DNA from: Echinarachnius parma | Taxonomy: Eukaryota; Echinodermata; Echinoidea; Clypeasteroida; Echinarachniidae | Direction: 5' to 3' | Assembly: GCA_037951105.1 (NCBI GenBank) | Contig: JBAMJV010003990.1 | Coordinates: 91,205-155,204, forward strand | Length of the DNA stretch: 64,000 nt | Part shown: in pieces, positions 59,090 through 64,000 of the stretch | Numbering within the stretch: the first letter of the stretch is position 1 | How the letters are laid out: each line of letters starts with the position of its first letter | The notes under the pieces: model-generated | Told to the model about the DNA's origin: nothing | The model's input: only the letters and a program-made list of their open reading frames with translations | Databases searched by the model: none | Program-made: the position numbers and the translations under genes

Positions 59090-60838
59090 TCAAAGGTTTT
59101 AGAGCGTGCTGCTGTGCTTCAGCTTCAGGAATACTTACGTGCTATTTTTTGGTTTGCCACAATGCAGTCTGCATATCGAACTCATTATAGTTGTGAAACG
59201 GCTCTAGTACGTGTCTACAATGACCTGCTTCTCAGTGTTGACAGAGGATAAGAGGCCATAGTTGTTCTTCTTGATTTTTCGGCCGCTTTCGATACGATCA
59301 ATCACAACATTCCTTTTCAGTGCCTACAAGACAGGTTTGGACTGCATGGTTCGGCCCTAGCATGGGTGAAATCATACTTTTTAGACAGCTCCCAATCTGT
59401 TATTGTCAAATCATGTGTTTCTACTGTTAGCTACCCAAAGGAAAGTGTTCCGCAGGGGTCTGTGTTTGGACCACTTGCTTTTTCGCTTTATGTTTCACCA
59501 TTAGAGGATATTATTTCTAGTCATGGAGTATCTCGTATGATATATGCAGATGATACTCATAGTTATGTTGTTTTTAAGTCTTTAGAAACAACATCTGCCA
59601 TTTCAATTATTGAGCAATGTTTACAACATATTCAAGATTGGTCTTCATTAAAAATGTTGTGTTTAAATGAAAGAAAGACTGAAATCATTCATGTATCCTC
59701 CCGTTATCGACACACTGCATCTCTTGATGTAGCGTTCAATGATAAAACGTTGAATAAGGTAGATTGCATTCGTAATCTTAGGGTTATGTTTGATAAGAGT
59801 TTGTTAATCATATTAGTAAAGTCTGTCAATGTACCTCATTATCATTGTATAGAATTGGTGAAATTAGACAATACTTGATGAAAATATGACTGTTAAACTT
59901 GTACATGCTTTTATTTCATGTTATCTTGATTATTGTAATAGTCTTTTCTATAATTTACCGGATACTCAGTTGAACCGCCTTCAAAAGATACAAAACTCTG
60001 CAGCTCGGCTAGTATCTAGGTCTCGAGTACATGAGCACATTACTCCTATTTTAAAAAGATTACATTGGTTACCTGTCAAAGCTCGTATTGAGTTTAAAAT
60101 TCTAGTATTTACGTATAAGTGTCTTCACAATATGGCACCAGCGTATTTAATGGAATTAATTGTAGAATATAAACCAAGCAGAACTTTGCGTTCTCAGGAT
60201 AACTCTGTTTTAATTGTTCCTAAAACATTCACTAAATCATATGGTGCTCGTTCCTTTCAAGCTGCAAGTGCAGAATTGTGGAACAGAACACCAAATCACA
60301 TTAAACAATCTGGGACATTGTTACAGTTTATGACAAGCTTGAAAACCCACTTGTTCCATTGTTACTTTCCTTAATATTCAATGTTTGTGTAATTAAAAAA
60401 TTAATCAAATGGTATATACACTGTATAATGATTATTTGTGATACAGTGAACGGTGTTGTTTTGGGAGTGTGAACTTTGGGAATAGGAAGTGAAGGCATCA
60501 TGGCTGTTAGGGTTAGGCTTAGGCCTATACGTCTTATCAGAGCCCTTGTGAATGATATGCTTGGTTAGACTTGCCTTTGGGTAACTTCTGCCGGGTAAAC
60601 AGGGCAATGAGTTCAGGCACCTGTCCCCGGTAGTTCTAGATTAGTCACAGAACATGCTGTATTTGATTTCCTTTCATGTTATTTTATGTACATGTACACT
60701 CTCTGGGATAGCACCTTTCAGTTGTACTAGATATAGTAATTAATACGCAGTATAGTATGCTGAACCTTTCTTTCTTCTTCTTCAATTTCTTACAGCGCAT
60801 AGAGACATATGTGATATGCGCGTTATAAATACCTTATT
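59090..60838 (+). mobile_element. 5'-truncated L2/CR1-like LINE
   Basis: The reverse transcriptase remnant is followed by a 3' end reading GCGCGTTATAAATACC and then TTATTATTATTAT, as in L2-type tails. Both sides abut (ACT)n arrays. Lies in sense opposite to the HNMT-like gene, within its second intron. Confidence 0.8.
59100..60374 (+). pseudogene. L2/CR1-like reverse transcriptase, broken
   Basis: Blocks in order: QSAYRTHYSCETALVRVYND, LLDFSAAFDTINHNI, VPQGSVFGPLAFSLYVSPLE, MIYADDTHSYV (YADD at 59542-59553), CLNERKTEIIHVSS, and in another frame LVHAFISCYLDYCNSLFYNL, RLHWLPVKARIEFKILVFTY and KCLHNMAPAYL. Damage: TAA at about 59249-59251 and frameshifts near 59800 and 59875. The endonuclease is absent. 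Inactive. Confidence 0.85.
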
Positions 60839-60931
60839 ATTATTATTATAATAGTAATAATACAACTAATACTACTATTAAAATTACTACTAATACCACT
60901 ACTCCTACTACTACTACTACTACTACTACTG

Positions 60932-60986
<55 letters not shown>

Positions 60987-61072
60987 AACAACAACTACTA
61001 CTTCTAAGACTACTGTTAAAATTGTTAGTAATACTGCTGCTACTACTATTGCTACTACTTACTGCTAGTAAA
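60839..61072 (+). repeat. (ACT)n microsatellite, right array
   Basis: About 230 bp of ACT triplets, grading from the TTA-rich tail of the LINE. Confidence 0.9.
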
Positions 61073-61233
61073 ATCATTGTCTTTAAAGTTTGTATAGAGT
61101 TTCAGTTTCAGATGAAAAAAAAAGAAAGCTGGTTTCATATACATACTAGGTATATAAGAAAAGACAACCAGGCATAACCGGACCACTAGAGATACAAGTG
61201 AGTTTGATCGATTGAGACAAAGTTACTACATCC

Positions 61234-61616
61234 ATTTAAAGGGATCTAGTAGCGTTTTCCAAATCCAAAAAAATTACTTAGTTATTTAGCAGTTCTGACA
61301 CATCTTGTTGTATTCTTATTACCAATACAGGCATGGAACAGGTTTTGGTTTTAACATTTCCCTTTCGTTAAAAATATATTTACGATTGAAGTGTTTGGAT
61401 GTTTAACTATCCACTGTATATTCGTAACCGTGTACAAAGTCAGTGCAGCGAGTTGGCGAATATCACTTTGCATCTTTGGTCATCACTCGAACATATAACA
61501 TACATTTAACTTGTCATTTTCACACATCACTTTGTGGACACATCAAATCACAAAATACACATTGTATTAATTCATCATTTTCTGCACATGTGAACAAAGT
61601 TACTATTTCCCTTTAA
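61234..61616 (-). repeat. MITE family A, copy 7, complete
   Basis: TTAA at 61234-61237 and 61613-61616. Starts TTAAAGGGATCTAGTAGCG and ends GTTACTATTTCCCTTTAA. The preceding bases (ACAAAGTTACTACATCCATTTAA) look like the end of another copy. Ends about 40 bp from the exon 2 donor. Confidence 0.8.
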
Positions 61617-61656
61617 GTGCTATATAATTAATGCTACACAATGTTAAGATACATAC

Positions 61657-61791
61657 CTGCATTGTCAAGATCAGTGGTTGACACGTCGGACATGAACTTC
61701 TCAAGTGCCGATTTTGCTGGTTCCACAACAGTGTGTTCTATGCAGTGGAATCGTTTGGAGAGCTGACGGAGCATCAAACAGTCGAGCTCAC
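61657..61791 (-). CDS. HNMT-like gene exon 2
   Basis: Acceptor ...atgaaacatag before 61791 and donor GCAG|GTATGT after 61657. Length 135 bp, phase 1 in and out. It reads GELDCLMLRQLSKRFHCIEH, then VVEPAKSALEKF, matching the family's GEIDL.IL..V and VVEPS..Q blocks that line the S-adenosylmethionine pocket. Confidence 0.87.
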
Positions 61792-62389
61792 CTATGTTTC
61801 ATGGCGTAATGACATTACATAATAATGTTATATTTAGTTACAACTTCTAGAAATAAACATGCAACAGTAATATGGTAAATGCATATGTTGTAGTCGTCTA
61901 TATGTGTCTCTCTTTTTTGTTTAAAATATGATATACAGGATGTTGGTATTTCTTGACGCGGAGGGTATATAAACAAACCTTCTGTCAATTTTCAGCGTCA
62001 TAAATAATGTGAGAAAAATAGTTTGTCATTGAATACAAAATGATCGTATTCTCCGCAACTATACAACTGCTTCAGTCATGATCCAAAACTTAGGCGCTCA
62101 TTTTTGAGAGGGTTTGCTTGATTCAAATACATGTATGACAAACTATATACCATATAAAGGTATTAAGTTATACTTTAATGTCATGTACAAATCAGCACAA
62201 TCATATTCAGTTCAGTTCAGTTCAGTTCGCATATAAGGTCGCATATAATACAATATTATAAAAACAATTTGATTAAACTGGAAATTATTCCGAAAACCAT
62301 ACCATTTTCACTCACTGCAATTATCTTCTTAATTTTGGGTTACAATACAATGAAGAAAAACAAAATCACTGAAATAAAACACAATCTAC

Positions 62390-62591
62390 CCGTGCCACTG
62401 CCGATGGAGAGCGTTCTCAGCGTCGTGCTTTCCGGCACTTTCCGAAGTTTGCCGACAACTATCGAAGGGAAAACATTTTCCGCCCAGCTCCGATGTCTTT
62501 CGGCTAAATTAACTTTGTCGCACCATATATTGTACGTTTGCCAGTAGTATGTCAAATCCTCTTCAAGCGGTACCAGCTTTATGTCTGCCAT
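62390..62591 (-). CDS. HNMT-like gene exon 1
   Basis: ATG at 62591-62589 (MADIKLVPLEEDLTYYWQTY), donor ACGG|GTAGAT after 62390. Length 202 bp, exit phase 1. The exon ends in RTLSIGSGTG, the glycine-rich motif I of the methyltransferase fold. An upstream in-frame ATG would add a short unconserved leader, so the MAD start is preferred. Confidence 0.85.
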
Positions 62592-62649
62592 GAGTGAAGA
62601 ATTATCACTGTTTCTGAATCGAAAGAAAAACAATACACGCGAATATTCA

Positions 62650-63190
62650 CTTACTCGTCAGTTGTAAAACTAACTTTGAACACTTGCAAATTGTGCTCCA
62701 ACAATAAATGACTAAAAGAGCTATCTATTCGTGGTTCATTTGATTTCTGGGTCACATGGACAGGATATAATCAAGATTTATTTAGCAAAGGATGAATACT
62801 AGGAAACGACCTGTGACTGGCATTTTGTCAAGTTCCGGCCAGGTCAACACTAAGCAAATACCGTAATTAGCCTTTTAAAGCTACAAAACGGTTTTTAAAA
62901 GCCCTCAGACAATAATTTCTTAGTATTCGTTATAATGATGGTTTTCTTTTCGAAATTTGTATTATCCCGTATGCTTGGGTAATGGTCGAGGTTTATACAT
63001 TTGGAAATCTGGGGCATATTTTGTTGTTTCATTTTCTTTCTAACTAAAGTTCAGTTAGTTTCAGCCCCAAAACAAACACCTAAAAGTGGAACAAGACCAA
63101 ATAACCAATGTTTTATCTCTTTTTTGAAAACAATTTTTTTAAACACATTTCCATATGTTTTGTACACAAATCACGAAGATGATCAATTTC
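62650..63190. other. Intergenic between HNMT-like gene and plus-strand exon
   Basis: AT-rich, presumably containing the HNMT-like promoter. No motif assignable. Confidence 0.35.
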
Positions 63191-63385
63191 AGGCTGACAT
63201 GCAAAGACAAAATGTCACATGACTTCGTAACGATAGGTCCGATTTTCGCAAATTTGGTTGTAAAAGATGCGCAAGACTCGAAAGAAAAAGTCACGAAGCG
63301 GCGGCGCGTCATCTTCACTGCGCGTTCCAGAGACCAGAACAATCGAACAAATCGCGGGGGGGGGGGGGGGGGGGGGGGGAGGAGG
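63190..63385. repeat. Copy of repeat D segment with G tract
   Basis: The GPIFAN.VVKDAQDSKEK-coding core parallels 39530-39640 in inverse orientation. It ends in a run of about 24 G (about 63356-63379). Confidence 0.6.
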
Positions 63386-63875
63386 GGGGTGGGGGCATAC
63401 ATGTAACATGTTCTAACCCTTGTCAACCACCGTCCCTCCCCTCCCCAACCACATTTAACTGTTTTAACATGTTAATGTTATCCTTGATAAGATTTCCGCT
63501 GATGTTAGTAGTGTGTGTGTCAGTCACTGGGGTAAGTAAAGAAGGGGAAGAATCGAGGGGGATTTGCTCAACGACTTATGCGAAAAAGTATCTTAATGAT
63601 TAATTGCAGCTTAGTTTGTTGTAATATGATTCATTGCCCTATTACATTCCATAATTGCTTACATTTGTCATTCCACATAATTTATCCTGTTTAGTTTTCC
63701 CCAGTTATATTTCATACAATTGTTATATTGTGACACTTCACTGGCCAAATACGTACACACCGTCGGTGTGCATCATTAGACGATTTGTTGAGCGGAGAGA
63801 TAATAGTTCATGTAAAAACTTATCAATTAACATCTTCTGAATTTCTACTTTACTTCGAAATACACCGACCTGACG

Positions 63876-63936
63876 ATGGATTCTTGGATCTTTAGCTGCT
63901 TCGTGATATTATCGCTGACTCTGCGCCAAATACACT
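63876..63936 (+). CDS. Candidate first exon: signal peptide of a plus-strand gene
   Basis: ATG at 63876 encodes MDSWIFSCFVILSLTLRQIH, a good signal sequence, and stops at CACT|GTAAGT in phase 1, the usual junction for secreted multidomain proteins. The rest of the gene lies beyond the right edge. It has no MAD start and is not obviously a third member of the lectin family. Confidence 0.45.
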
Positions 63937-64000
63937 GTAAGTGCGACAGTATTTAGCGCTAACATCCAAAGTGGTGTCCTGTATAATATGAAGTCTTGTT

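Overview
This is a window of eukaryotic nuclear DNA from an animal. It is AT-rich, the genes are split by GT-AG introns, and more than half of the recognisable sequence is dispersed repeats. The gene content (tandem multi-C-type-lectin genes with a mucin-like stalk, and a histamine N-methyltransferase-like gene) and the repeats (fold-back elements, RTE-, Tx1/L1- and L2/CR1-like LINEs, many TTAA-flanked MITEs) suggest a marine invertebrate deuterostome. Echinoderm-like is my best guess, but the sequence alone does not settle the phylum.

Genes. Two paralogous genes run tail-to-head on the minus strand. Gene 1 (52285 down to at least 30806) has ten recognised exons: a signal-peptide exon, eight half-domain exons forming four C-type lectin-like domains (CTLDs), and a 1.3-kb Thr/Pro-rich exon. 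All splice sites and phases agree (1,2,1,2,1,2,1,2,1,1); no terminal exon was found. Gene 2 (15396 down to 229) has the same first five exons with the same phases and runs off the left edge. A histamine N-methyltransferase-like gene (62591 to 57325, minus) has four in-phase exons totalling 298 codons including the stop, but codon 147 is TAG. A plausible signal-peptide exon opens on the plus strand at 63876.

Layout. 1-4.5 kb: gene 2 exons 3-5 with a fold-back element nested in a MITE, and a second fold-back. 5.7-8.5 kb: a word-repeat element split by a 5'-truncated RTE-like LINE with an exact 11-bp target duplication. 8.7-10.8 kb: gene 2 exon 2 followed by decayed copies of itself. 10.9-14 kb: abutting MITEs and two near-perfect 338-bp palindromes. 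15.3-16.7 kb: gene 2 first exon and upstream region. 16.8-24.8 kb: nested MITEs around a Tx1/L1-like LINE with a long open frame. 25-30.5 kb: no convincing gene; repeats and Thr/Ser-coding remnants. 30.8-52.3 kb: gene 1 with repeat-filled introns. 53-56.6 kb: word-repeat elements. 57.3-62.6 kb: the HNMT-like gene, whose second intron holds an L2-like LINE between two (ACT)n arrays. 63-64 kb: a shared repeat fragment, a G tract and the plus-strand first exon.

The most unusual pattern is a set of about a dozen inverted-repeat elements, each filled with direct and inverted copies of its own short word, different in every element. The lectin genes probably encode secreted or surface recognition proteins; none of their CTLDs shows the canonical EPN/QPD plus WND sugar-binding residues.
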